This document shows positions 38,927 to 47,251 of a DNA stretch of 64,000 nucleotides, in pieces. This DNA comes from Atlantibacter subterraneus (GTDB lineage: Bacteria; Pseudomonadota; Gammaproteobacteria; Enterobacterales; Enterobacteriaceae), in the NCBI RefSeq assembly GCF_007570865.1, contig NZ_VLPS01000003.1, positions 372,001-436,000 of the forward strand, written 5' to 3'. Position 1 is the first letter of the stretch. Every line of letters begins with the position of its first letter. The notes under the pieces were generated by a model, which did not search any database, was not told the DNA's origin, and saw nothing but the letters and a program-made list of their open reading frames with translations. Made by a program: the position numbers and the translations under genes.

Positions 38927-39991
38927 ATGAAACAGTCTATCTATCACACCGAAGACGCACGCTGGCAGGCGGTGGAAACCCGCGATGCGAATGCCGATGA
39001 GCAGTTTGTGTTCGGGGTTATCACCACCGGCATTTTCTGCCGCCCGTCGTGCCGGGCGCGCCATCCTCTGCGCCAGAATGTCCGCTTTTATCAGAGCGCC
39101 GACGCTGCCCAGGCGGCGGGCTTTCGGCCCTGCAAGCGCTGCCAGCCGGATAAAGCGCCGCTGCATCAGCAGCGCGTCGAGCGTATCCGCAAAGCCTGCG
39201 CAGTGCTGGACGCCAGCGAACACACCCTCACGCTCGACGCTCTGGCACAGGAAATGGCCATCAGCCCGTATCATTTCCATCGCCTGTTCAAATCGGTCAC
39301 CGGGATGACGCCCAAAGCCTGGCAAACCGCCCGGCGCAATCAGCGGCTGCGCGACGCCTTAACCCACGGTGAAGCAGTCACGCCTGCGCTGTATCAGGCG
39401 GGATTCGGCTCGGGCAGCAGCTTTTATCGCGACGCCGACGCCGCACTGGGCATGACGGCCAAACAGTACCGCAGCGGCGGTAAACAGCTCAGCCTGCGCT
39501 ATGCCATGGTGGATTGCCACGTTGGCCGCTGCCTGGTGGCGCAAAGCCCACGCGGGATCTGCGCGTTGCTGTTAGGGGATGACGACGCAGAACTTGAAGC
39601 CCAGCTGGCCGGACTGTTTCCGCTGGCTGAACGCCGTCTGGCACAGGACGATTTTAGCGATATCCTTGAAAAGGTGGTGGCCTGCATACGCGCGCCGGAT
39701 ACCCGCCTCGATCTGCCGTTAGATTTTCAGGGAACCCTGTTCCAGCAGCAGGTCTGGGAAGCGCTGCGGGCTATTCCGTCCGGGGAGACTATCAGTTACC
39801 AGGCGCTGGCGGCGAAAGTGGGTAAACCCAACGCGGTGCGCGCCGTGGCCAGCGCCTGCGGGGCCAACCGGCTGGCGATTATCGTGCCCTGCCACCGGGT
39901 GATCCGCCGGGACGGGCAGCTTTCCGGCTACCGCTGGGGCGTGGCGCGCAAAGCCGCGCTGCTGCAACATGAAGCCAAAAAGGAGACCTGA
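38927..39991 (+). CDS. ada: Ada, methylation-response regulator and O6-methylguanine methyltransferase
   Basis: Bifunctional suicide methyltransferase and transcription activator of the adaptive response, 354 residues as in E. coli. The N-terminal Zn domain has the four cysteines in FCRPSC and PCKRC; the first (Cys38) takes methyl from phosphotriesters. An AraC-type HTH follows (AQEMAISPYHFHRLFKSVTGMTP). The C-terminal domain carries the acceptor Cys in IVPCHRVIRRDG. It overlaps alkB by one base (TGATG), so the two are co-transcribed. Confidence 0.97.
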   Translation: MKQSIYHTEDARWQAVETRDANADEQFVFGVITTGIFCRPSCRARHPLRQNVRFYQSADAAQAAGFRPCKRCQPDKAPLHQQRVERIRKACAVLDASEHTLTLDALAQEMAISPYHFHRLFKSVTGMTPKAWQTARRNQRLRDALTHGEAVTPALYQAGFGSGSSFYRDADAALGMTAKQYRSGGKQLSLRYAMVDCHVGRCLVAQSPRGICALLLGDDDAELEAQLAGLFPLAERRLAQDDFSDILEKVVACIRAPDTRLDLPLDFQGTLFQQQVWEALRAIPSGETISYQALAAKVGKPNAVRAVASACGANRLAIIVPCHRVIRRDGQLSGYRWGVARKAALLQHEAKKET

Positions 39992-40641
39992 TGCTCGATC
40001 TGTTTGCTGACGATGAACCCTGGCAGGAGCCGCTGGCACCCGGCGCGGTGATATTGCGCCGCTTCGCCCGCCTGCACAGCCCGCAGCTGATGGCCGCGAT
40101 CCACGACGTCGCCGCCCGCTCGCCGTTTCGCCATATGGTGACGCCCGGCGGCTACACCATGTCGGTGGCGATGACCAACTGCGGCGCGCTGGGCTGGACT
40201 ACCGACCGGCGCGGCTATCTGTATGCGCCTGTTGATCCGCAAACCGGTAACCCGTGGCCCGCCATGCCGGAAAGCTTTCAACGCCTGTGCGATGCGGCGT
40301 CTCACGCGGCGGGCTACCCGGACTTTGCGCCCGACGCCTGCCTGATCAACCGCTATCAGCCGGGGGCTAAACTGTCGCTGCATCAGGATAAAGACGAACC
40401 CAACCTGGCCGCGCCGATAGTGTCTGTTTCGCTGGGCTTGCCGGCGGTATTTCAGTTCGGTGGCCTGACCCGCAGCGCGCCGCTACAGCGGATCATGCTG
40501 GAGCACGGCGACGTGGTGGTGTGGGGCGGCCCGTCGCGCCTGTTTTACCACGGCATTCAGCCGTTGAAGGATGGCGAACATCCCCTGACCGGCGGCTATC
40601 GCTACAACTTAACCTTCCGCGCCGCCGGGCATTACGAATAA
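39991..40641 (+). CDS. alkB: AlkB, 1-methyladenine/3-methylcytosine dioxygenase
   Basis: Fe(II)/2-oxoglutarate dioxygenase that removes alkyl groups from DNA and RNA bases, 216 residues as in E. coli. Iron ligands are His and Asp in LSLHQDKDEP and His in RLFYHGIQPL. The 2-oxoglutarate-binding arginines are in GGYRYNLTFRAAG. A nucleotide-recognition lid is at the N-terminus. It shares the ada transcript. Confidence 0.97.
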   Translation: MLDLFADDEPWQEPLAPGAVILRRFARLHSPQLMAAIHDVAARSPFRHMVTPGGYTMSVAMTNCGALGWTTDRRGYLYAPVDPQTGNPWPAMPESFQRLCDAASHAAGYPDFAPDACLINRYQPGAKLSLHQDKDEPNLAAPIVSVSLGLPAVFQFGGLTRSAPLQRIMLEHGDVVVWGGPSRLFYHGIQPLKDGEHPLTGGYRYNLTFRAAGHYE

Positions 40642-40656
40642 AAATAAGAATTATTC

Positions 40657-40684
40657 TTGCCGTCATCCGCCAGCCGTTTACACT
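40657..40684 (+). promoter_or_regulatory. yojI promoter
   Basis: TTGCCG, a 16-base spacer and TACACT, 41 bases before the yojI ATG. An AT-rich sequence (40637-40655) matching 13 of 19 positions of the Fur consensus abuts the -35 side. Confidence 0.45.
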
Positions 40685-40724
40685 GCATGCCTGATTGATT
40701 TTCTGCTGTGGATTGCTGCTATTT

Positions 40725-42371
40725 ATGGAACTCCTGCTGGTCGTCTGGCGTCAGTATCGCTGGCCTTTTTTGTCGGTAATGGCGTTAAGCCTTGCCAGTG
40801 CCGCGCTGGGCATTGGCCTGATTGCCTTTATTAACCAACGCTTAATCGAAAACGTCGATATCTCCCTGGCGGTATTGCCTGAGTTTCTTGGTCTGCTGCT
40901 GCTGTTGATGGCGGTGACGCTGGCATCGCAGCTGGCGCTGACCACCCTCGGCCACCATTTTGTCTATCGCCTGCGCGGCGAATTTATCAAACGTATTCTT
41001 GATACCCCGGTGGAGCGGGTCGAGCAGCTCGGCAGCGCGTCATTATTAGCCGGGCTGACCAGCGATATCCGCAACATCACCATTGCCTTTGTGCGTTTGC
41101 CGGAACTGGTGCAGGGTATCATTCTGGCGATTGGCTGCGCCTGGTATCTGGCGGTGCTGTCGCCGAAAATGCTGGTCGTCACCACCGTTTGGGTGGCTAT
41201 CACCATCTGGGGCGGCTTTGTGCTGGTGGCGCGGGTTTACCGCCATCTGGCGATCCTGCGTGAAACCGAAGATAAACTGTACAACAACTACCAGACCGTA
41301 CTGGAAGGGCGCAAAGAGCTGGCCCTTAACCGCGAGCGGGCGGAGCACATCTTCGATAAGGTCTACCAGCCGGATGCTAAAGAGTATCGTCACCACATCG
41401 TGCGTGCCGATACCTTCCACCTGAGCGCGGTGAACTGGTCGAACATTATGATGCTGGGCGCGATTGGCCTGGTATTCTGGATGGCGAACAGCCTCGGCTG
41501 GGCGGATACCAACGTGGCGGCGACCTTTTCCCTGACGCTGCTGTTCTTGCGTACCCCGCTGCTGTCGGCGGTGGGCGCACTGCCCACGTTACTTACCGCC
41601 CAGGTGGCGTTTAATAAGCTCAACAAATTCCATCTCGCGCCGTACCAGCCGGAATTCGCCCATCCGCAGCCGCGCGCGCCGTGGCAGACCCTGGAACTGC
41701 GCAATGTGGCATTCCGCTACGGCGACAATTCCTTTGCCGTGGGGCCGATTAACCTGACGATCCATCGTGGTGAACTGCTGTTCCTGATCGGCGGCAACGG
41801 CAGCGGCAAATCCACCCTGGCGATGCTGCTCACCGGGCTGTATCAGCCGGTGTCCGGCGAGATTTTACTGGATGGCCAGGTCATCAGCGCCAACAACATG
41901 GACGAATACCGCAAGCACTTCTCGGCGGTGTTTACCGATGTCTGGCTGTTCGACCAGCTGCTCGGCCCGCAGGGCCAGGCGGCCAGGCCTGAACTGGTCG
42001 AGCAGTGGCTGCAACGTCTGCAAATGTCCTCCAAACTGGAGCTGGATAACGGCAAGATCCTCAACCTGAAGCTCTCCAAAGGCCAGAAAAAGCGCGTGGC
42101 GCTGCTGCTGGCGCTGGCGGAAGAGCGCGACATTATCCTGCTGGACGAGTGGGCCGCCGACCAGGACCCGCACTTCCGCCGCGATTTTTATCAGGTGCTG
42201 CTGCCGCTGATGCAGCAAATGGGCAAAACCATTTTCGCCATCAGCCATGACGATCACTACTTTATCCACGCCGACCGGTTGCTGGAAATGCGCAACGGGC
42301 AGTTGAGCGAGCTGACCGGCGACGAGCGCGACAGCGCCAGCCGCGACGCGGTCGCCCGAACCGGCAGCTAA
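40725..42371 (+). CDS. yojI: YojI, ABC exporter (fused membrane and ATPase domains)
   Basis: Cyclic-peptide-type ABC exporter, 548 residues. In E. coli it exports microcin J25 with TolC. Six membrane segments fill residues 1-300. The ATPase has Walker [10 protein letters not shown], a signature [10 protein letters not shown] in place of LSGGQ (usual for this family) and Walker [13 protein letters not shown], plus switch His in AISHDDHYF. The ATG at 40725 gives the conserved start [13 protein letters not shown]; the frame is open ten codons further up. Confidence 0.95.
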   Translation: MELLLVVWRQYRWPFLSVMALSLASAALGIGLIAFINQRLIENVDISLAVLPEFLGLLLLLMAVTLASQLALTTLGHHFVYRLRGEFIKRILDTPVERVEQLGSASLLAGLTSDIRNITIAFVRLPELVQGIILAIGCAWYLAVLSPKMLVVTTVWVAITIWGGFVLVARVYRHLAILRETEDKLYNNYQTVLEGRKELALNRERAEHIFDKVYQPDAKEYRHHIVRADTFHLSAVNWSNIMMLGAIGLVFWMANSLGWADTNVAATFSLTLLFLRTPLLSAVGALPTLLTAQVAFNKLNKFHLAPYQPEFAHPQPRAPWQTLELRNVAFRYGDNSFAVGPINLTIHRGELLFLIGGNGSGKSTLAMLLTGLYQPVSGEILLDGQVISANNMDEYRKHFSAVFTDVWLFDQLLGPQGQAARPELVEQWLQRLQMSSKLELDNGKILNLKLSKGQKKRVALLLALAEERDIILLDEWAADQDPHFRRDFYQVLLPLMQQMGKTIFAISHDDHYFIHADRLLEMRNGQLSELTGDERDSASRDAVARTGS

Positions 42372-42386
42372 GCCGCGCTCCGCGTT

Positions 42387-42425
42387 AAAAAAACCAGCAT
42401 GGGTATCCGATGCTGGTTTTTTTTT
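42387..42425 (+). terminator. yojI terminator
   Basis: Stem AAAAAACCAGCAT/ATGCTGGTTTTTT with a 9-base loop and a long T run; symmetric A and T runs make it potentially bidirectional. Confidence 0.9.
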
Positions 42426-42544
42426 ATCCGCTTGCCTGCCTCGTTGAGTAAAATTTACAAAGCGCCCGCTATGCTTAACAGAACATAAACAGACGAAGGG
42501 CGGGATAGCCCTGTTGATTTTTCTTTTCATGGAATGCGCGACTT

Positions 42545-43978
42545 ATGGTTACCGTAACCCCCTATAACGTAAAACAGCGCGCCGAAGACCGGCTGCAGAT
42601 CCTCAAACTGCTGGCGACGGACAAAGCGGTCACCCAGGGCATTCTCGGCAAACTCGCGCCGGGGCATCATGATGCCGAGCAGGTGCTCGAAGCCATTGAT
42701 GATATAGCCCTGCGCGTGCAGCGCCTGCCCGCACCGGATCTCGCCGATACCCTGGAATCGCTGCCCTCGGAAGAGCGCCACGCCATCTGGCGGCTGGTGG
42801 GCGATGAAAAGCGCGGCCACGTGCTGCTTGAGGCCTCGGATAACGTCTGGGACGATCTCATTGACGAGATGAGCGACCAGGCCCTGATCGCCGCCATCAG
42901 CAATCTGGATATCGACGAACAGATTTATATCGCCCAACACCTGCCGCGTAATCTGACGGGCCGCCTGCTGGCCTCGCTCCCGGCGCGCGAACGCGCCCGG
43001 GCGCGCCAGATGCTGATGTACGAGAAAAACAGCGTCGGCGCGATCATGGAATTCGAGGTGATCACCGTGCGCCCCGAGATCACCCTGGCAACGGTGCAGC
43101 GCTACCTGCGCCGTCTGGGCAAAATGCCGCACAACACCGACAAGCTGTTTGTGGTCAATCGCGATAACACCCTGCTTGGCGAGCTGGAGCTGACCACTAT
43201 TTTGCTCAACCCGCAGCAGGCAGTGGTGTGCGACGTCATGGACGCCAACCCGGTGATCCTGACGCCGGAATTTCACGACGAAGAGGCGGCGCGCATCTTC
43301 GAACGCGACAACCTGGTCAGCGCCGCCGTGGTGAACGAGCGGGGCAGGCTGATTGGCCGTCTGACCATTGATGAGATTGTCGACGTGGTGTACGAAGAGA
43401 CCGATAACGATCTGCGGCGCATGGGCGGCTTAAGCACCGAAGAGGACGTGTTCGCGCCAGTGGCGAAGGCGGTAAAAAACCGCTGGGCGTGGCTGGCGAT
43501 TAACCTGTGCACCGCGTTTATCGCCTCGCGAGTGATCGACGGGTTCGAACACACCATCGCGCAGCTGGTGGCGCTGGCGTCGCTGATGCCGATTGTGGCG
43601 GGCATCGGCGGCAACACCGGCAATCAGACCATTACCATGATTGTGCGCGCCCTGGCGCTGGGGCAAATCCAGCCGGGCAATATTCACTTCCTGATGCTGC
43701 GTGAAATCGGCGTGGCGCTGATAAACGGCCTGGTGTGGGGCGGCATTATGGGCGGCGTGACCTGGTGGCTGTATGACGACCGGGCGCTGGGTGGGGTGAT
43801 GACCCTGGCGATGATGCTCAACCTGCTGGTGGCGGCGATCATGGGCGTACTGATCCCGACGATCATGACCCGCCTGGGGCGCGATCCGGCGATTGGCTCC
43901 AGCGTGATGATCACCGCGATCACCGACACCGGCGGGTTCTTTATTTTCCTCGGGCTGGCGACGCTGTTTTTGTTGTAA
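42545..43978 (+). CDS. mgtE: MgtE-family Mg2+ transporter
   Basis: Magnesium channel/transporter, 477 residues. It has an N-terminal superhelical MgtE_N domain (about 30-135), two CBS domains (MEFEVITVRPEITL..., DVMDANPVILTP...), then a five-helix membrane domain with the ion-selectivity motif PIVAGIGGNTGNQT and the late ITDTGGFFIFLGL. E. coli K-12 uses MgtA and CorA and has no gene of this type. The leader (42426-42544) has one short hairpin but no recognisable magnesium riboswitch. Confidence 0.95.
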   Translation: MVTVTPYNVKQRAEDRLQILKLLATDKAVTQGILGKLAPGHHDAEQVLEAIDDIALRVQRLPAPDLADTLESLPSEERHAIWRLVGDEKRGHVLLEASDNVWDDLIDEMSDQALIAAISNLDIDEQIYIAQHLPRNLTGRLLASLPARERARARQMLMYEKNSVGAIMEFEVITVRPEITLATVQRYLRRLGKMPHNTDKLFVVNRDNTLLGELELTTILLNPQQAVVCDVMDANPVILTPEFHDEEAARIFERDNLVSAAVVNERGRLIGRLTIDEIVDVVYEETDNDLRRMGGLSTEEDVFAPVAKAVKNRWAWLAINLCTAFIASRVIDGFEHTIAQLVALASLMPIVAGIGGNTGNQTITMIVRALALGQIQPGNIHFLMLREIGVALINGLVWGGIMGGVTWWLYDDRALGGVMTLAMMLNLLVAAIMGVLIPTIMTRLGRDPAIGSSVMITAITDTGGFFIFLGLATLFLL

Positions 43979-44002
43979 AAAAAGGGCCGCAGCGGCGGCC
44001 CT
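43977..44002 (-). terminator. terminator of tal
   Basis: On the minus strand AGGGCCGC/GCGGCCCT with a 4-base loop and a run of T that reaches the mgtE stop codon. It ends the derI-tal transcript. Confidence 0.88.
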
Positions 44003-44007
44003 GGGTC

Positions 44008-44988
44008 TTATTCTGCTAACGATGGAACCGCCTGCTGCGCCAGTTTCGCGGCCAGCATAGCTTCCAGTTTGTCCTGATCTTCCGCGAACAGGCGAATGCC
44101 TTCCGCCAGTTTATCCACCGCCATGGCGTCCTGATGGTGCTGCCAGTAGAACTCGGACTCGCTTATCGGCGAAGGGCGGCTTTCTGCTGGCACATCGGCG
44201 CTCAGCTTCACGTCCACACTGCCTTCCCGCGATTCCAGCTCGCTTAACAGGGCCGGGGAGATGGTCAGGCGATCGCATCCGGCTAACGCCAGCACCTGCT
44301 CGGTTTTACGGAAGCTGGCGCCCATGATCACCGTCGGGTAACGGTGCGCTTTGTAGTAATGGTAGATATCCCGCACCGACACCACGCCCGGATCGCTTTC
44401 CGCCTGATAATTTTCCTGCGGCTGATGCTGCTGATACCAGTCGTAAATGCGCCCGACGAACGGCGAAATCAAATACACCCCCGCTTCGGCGCAGGCGCGG
44501 GCCTGGGCGAAAGAGAACAGCAGCGTCAGGTTGCAGTTGATCCCTTCATTTTCCAGCTCTTCGGCGGCGCGAATGCCCTGCCAGGTGGCGGCGAGCTTAA
44601 TCAGAATTCGTGATTTATCGACGCCCTGCTGTTGATACAGGCGGATCAGCTTGCGCGCTTTGGCGACGCACAGCCCGCGATCGAAAGAGAGGCGCGCATC
44701 CACTTCGGTAGAGACGCGGCCCGGCACGTGCTTAAGCAGCTCCAGACCGATATTCACCGCCAGTTTGTCGCTGGCGTTGATGATCTGGGTTTCACGGTTG
44801 CCGCCCTGGGCGACGGCGTATTGAATCGCGTCGTCGATAAGCGACTGATAGTGAGGAATAGCCGCCGCCTTGAGGATCAGCGACGGGTTGGTGGTAGCGT
44901 CCTGCGGTTTAAAACGGCGAACGGCCTCGATGTCGCCGCTGTCCGCCACCACGGTAGTGACGCGTTTGAGTTCATCTAACTGACTCAT
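44008..44988 (-). CDS. tal: Transaldolase (TalA-like), cluster-associated
   Basis: Transaldolase interconverting sedoheptulose 7-phosphate + glyceraldehyde 3-phosphate and erythrose 4-phosphate + fructose 6-phosphate, 326 residues. The Schiff-base Lys is in [13 protein letters not shown]; the family signatures [13 protein letters not shown] and [20 protein letters not shown] are intact. By eye it is closer to E. coli TalA than to TalB. It follows derI by 45 bases with its own AAAGGATC site and ends at a strong terminator, so it appears to be the second gene of a derI-tal operon. Inferred role: removing the erythrose 4-phosphate that DerI makes. Confidence 0.93.
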   Translation of the reverse strand: MSQLDELKRVTTVVADSGDIEAVRRFKPQDATTNPSLILKAAAIPHYQSLIDDAIQYAVAQGGNRETQIINASDKLAVNIGLELLKHVPGRVSTEVDARLSFDRGLCVAKARKLIRLYQQQGVDKSRILIKLAATWQGIRAAEELENEGINCNLTLLFSFAQARACAEAGVYLISPFVGRIYDWYQQHQPQENYQAESDPGVVSVRDIYHYYKAHRYPTVIMGASFRKTEQVLALAGCDRLTISPALLSELESREGSVDVKLSADVPAESRPSPISESEFYWQHHQDAMAVDKLAEGIRLFAEDQDKLEAMLAAKLAQQAVPSLAE

Positions 44989-45033
44989 GATCTTGATCCT
45001 TTCAGAACACAGAGGTTAAGCGGCAGCCGGAGA

Positions 45034-45492
45034 TTACGCAGACTTGCCCAGATTCTCGTAATAGGTGATTTTGTCGACTTTCGGCGCAGAGCGTCCGCCT
45101 TCGAATTCCGACGCCAGCCACACGTCAACGATGTTCTTTGCCAGCTCCGGGCCGATCACGCGTGCGCCAAGGGTCATCACCTGCGCATCGTTGCTCTTAC
45201 GCGCGCGTTCAGCGGAATAGGTGTCATGGCACTGGGCGGCGCGCACGCCGGGGACTTTATTGGCAACGATCGCCATCCCGATGCCGGTGCCGCACAGCAG
45301 AATACCGCGCGGATAGGTGCCGTCGCCGATGGCGCTGGCCAGGTTAAAGGCGATATCCGGGTAGATTAACTCGTTGTCGCCGACGTCATGGCTGAAGTCG
45401 ACAACTTCAATGCCTTTCGACTGCAAATGGGACTTCACCAGATTCTTCAGCTCCGTCGCTGCATCATCAGCACCAATCGCAATAGTTAACAT
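45034..45492 (-). CDS. derI: RpiB/LacAB-family isomerase, probable D-erythrulose-4-phosphate isomerase
   Basis: Aldose-ketose phosphate isomerase of the RpiB fold, 152 residues from the ATG at 45492 (GAGGAAACC before it). An in-frame start at 45537 is less likely. Conserved features: N-terminal IAIGADDAA (RpiB has GCDHVG here), the active-site Cys in GILLCGTGIGMAI, GVRAAQCHDTYSAERARKSND and GARVIGPELAKNIVD. The change in the first motif argues against ribose 5-phosphate as substrate. With lerK and lerI opposite it, conversion of D-erythrulose 4-phosphate to D-erythrose 4-phosphate (DerI) is the best fit. Confidence 0.8.
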   Translation of the reverse strand: MLTIAIGADDAATELKNLVKSHLQSKGIEVVDFSHDVGDNELIYPDIAFNLASAIGDGTYPRGILLCGTGIGMAIVANKVPGVRAAQCHDTYSAERARKSNDAQVMTLGARVIGPELAKNIVDVWLASEFEGGRSAPKVDKITYYENLGKSA

Positions 45493-45894
45493 AGTGGTTT
45501 CCTCACATCGGGGTACAGGGGAAGTTTTACTGTTCATCTGAACGCTTTCTATTCATGTGAACAAATTATGGCTGACTAAAAAGTAGCTTTTAATAAACAT
45601 AAGTTCAACACATTTTCATATGAACAGTGAAAATTACCCTTTACTACCTCTTTTTAGGGTGATGAAGCCTGCGTTACGCTGAAAAAAGACATTTTGAGGG
45701 CGATCACAATTTCATTGGATGCTCATATGCACAAATCTTATGAGCTGTTAATGTTCATTTGTCATGTAGCGAAAATGTGAATAGGAAACGACATTAGATA
45801 TGGAACGGGGCTTATCCATAATCGCGGTTTATAGACAACACCATTATTCCTCTGATCCCACCGGTAACCCGATTTACCCGGAAGGAGAGACACT
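45493..45894. promoter_or_regulatory. divergent control region of the apionate-type cluster with an operator array
   Basis: The 402-base gap between derI and the MFS gene holds three near-identical palindromes: GTTCATCTGAAC (45532-45543), ATTCATGTGAAC (45551-45562) and TTTCATATGAAC (45614-45625). A two-mismatch copy, GCTCATATGCAC, is at 45721-45732, and half sites start near 45603 and 45753. Spacings of 19, 63, 11 and 32 bases are close to whole helical turns. These are the likely operators of the linked SorC-type regulator. No small gene is evident. Confidence 0.65.
45693..45708. promoter_or_regulatory. CRP-like site
   Basis: TTTGA-N6-TCACA, one mismatch from the CRP core TGTGA-N6-TCACA. 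It lies in the middle of the divergent control region and would link the cluster to carbon catabolite control. Confidence 0.5.
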
Positions 45895-47250
45895 GTGACC
45901 AGCACTCATCAAAACGTCGCGACTGATGTAGAAAAATCAGCCATTCGTAAGATCTCGATTCGTCTTGTGCCATTTGTTGCTCTGATGTTCTTTATTAACT
46001 TCCTCGACAGGACGGCCATCTCCTTTGCGGGCCCCAACGGCATGATGGATGACCTGGGTATCCAGGTCGCGCAGTTCGGCCTGGCTTCAGGGATCTTCTT
46101 TATTGGTTATATCCTGCTGGAAGTGCCCAGCAACCTGGCGCTGCACCGCTACGGCGCGCGTCGCTGGCTGGCGCGTATCATGGTTTCCTGGGGTATCGTT
46201 TCGCTGTTATTCACCTGGGTGAGTAATGTCGAAGGGCTGTATATCCTGCGCCTGCTGCTCGGCGTGGCGGAAGCGGGCTTCTTCCCCGGCGCGATCTTCT
46301 TCTTAAGCGCCTGGGTTCCGGCGCGTCACCGCAGCAAAATTCTGGCGCTGTTCTATCTGGCGCAGCCGCTGACCGTGGTATTCGGCGCGCCGCTGGCGGC
46401 CTGGTTTATCAATCAACACGGCTTGTTCGGGCTGGAAGGCTGGCGCGTGATGTTCCTTGGCGTGTCGGTGCCGGCTATCGTGGTAGGTATCATTGCCTGG
46501 TTCTATCTGATCGATAAGCCGAACGATGCCAAATGGCTGACGTCGCAGGAGAAAGAGTGGCTTAACAGCGAGCTGGCGCGCGAAGACGCCCAGAAATCCA
46601 GCGCCGCTAACCACAGCCTGCGTTCGGCGATGTCTAACGCCCGCGTTTGGGTGCTGTGCCTGATCTACTTCGGCTTCGTGTACGGCCTGTATGCGCTGGC
46701 ATTCTTCCTGCCGACCATCATCGGCGGCTTCCAGAGCCAGTTCAACGTCACCTTTGGCGTGATGCAGAAAGGGCTGATCACCGGCGCACCGTACCTGGTT
46801 GCGGCCATCGTGATGTACTTCTGGTCGCGTGATGTCTCCCGCCGCGGCTGCAAAACCTGGCATATCGCCATTCCAGCCCTGGTCGGCGCGATCACCGTGC
46901 CCACTGCGCTCTATATGGAAACGCCGTTTGCCACCATGGTGGTGATCTCATTAACCGCCAGCGCCATCTTCGCGGCTCTGCCGAACTTCTGGACCTTACC
47001 GACCCAGTTCCTGTCGGGGGCCTCTGCGGCAGCGGCGGTGGCGTTAATCAATACCCTTGGCAACGTGGCCGGGTTCTCGGCGGGCTACATTACCGGCGCG
47101 CTGCATGATGCCACGCACAGTTATCTGGTGCCGATGATGGTGGTAGGCGGATTTATGCTGCTGTCGGCCATTATGATGCTGGTGTTAAGCCGCATTCCCC
47201 ACACCAAACCCGCCGCTGATGTGAAGATGAAACGAGCAGGAGAGCACTAA
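45895..47250 (+). CDS. MFS transporter (anion:cation symporter type), probable D-apionate uptake
   Basis: Twelve-segment inner-membrane carrier, 451 residues, starting at a GTG with GGAGAG upstream. The N-terminal FINFLDRTAISFAGPNGMMDDLG and RYGARRWLARIMVSWG motifs are typical of the ACS/GudP-like branch of MFS that imports sugar acids such as glucarate and galactonate. It is the first gene of a five-gene run, one base ahead of lerK. The neighbouring enzymes suggest D-apionate as substrate; this is inference, and the transporter itself does not reveal its ligand. Confidence 0.85.
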   Translation: MTSTHQNVATDVEKSAIRKISIRLVPFVALMFFINFLDRTAISFAGPNGMMDDLGIQVAQFGLASGIFFIGYILLEVPSNLALHRYGARRWLARIMVSWGIVSLLFTWVSNVEGLYILRLLLGVAEAGFFPGAIFFLSAWVPARHRSKILALFYLAQPLTVVFGAPLAAWFINQHGLFGLEGWRVMFLGVSVPAIVVGIIAWFYLIDKPNDAKWLTSQEKEWLNSELAREDAQKSSAANHSLRSAMSNARVWVLCLIYFGFVYGLYALAFFLPTIIGGFQSQFNVTFGVMQKGLITGAPYLVAAIVMYFWSRDVSRRGCKTWHIAIPALVGAITVPTALYMETPFATMVVISLTASAIFAALPNFWTLPTQFLSGASAAAAVALINTLGNVAGFSAGYITGALHDATHSYLVPMMVVGGFMLLSAIMMLVLSRIPHTKPAADVKMKRAGEH

Positions 47251-47251
47251 T

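Noticed and set aside
42426..42544. Magnesium riboswitch in the mgtE leader
   Set aside because: The leader is only about 120 bases with one small hairpin, too short and unstructured for an M-box.
45034..45492. Housekeeping ribose-5-phosphate isomerase B
   Set aside because: The N-terminal active-site motif differs (GADDAA instead of GCDHVG) and the neighbours point to a four-carbon sugar phosphate.
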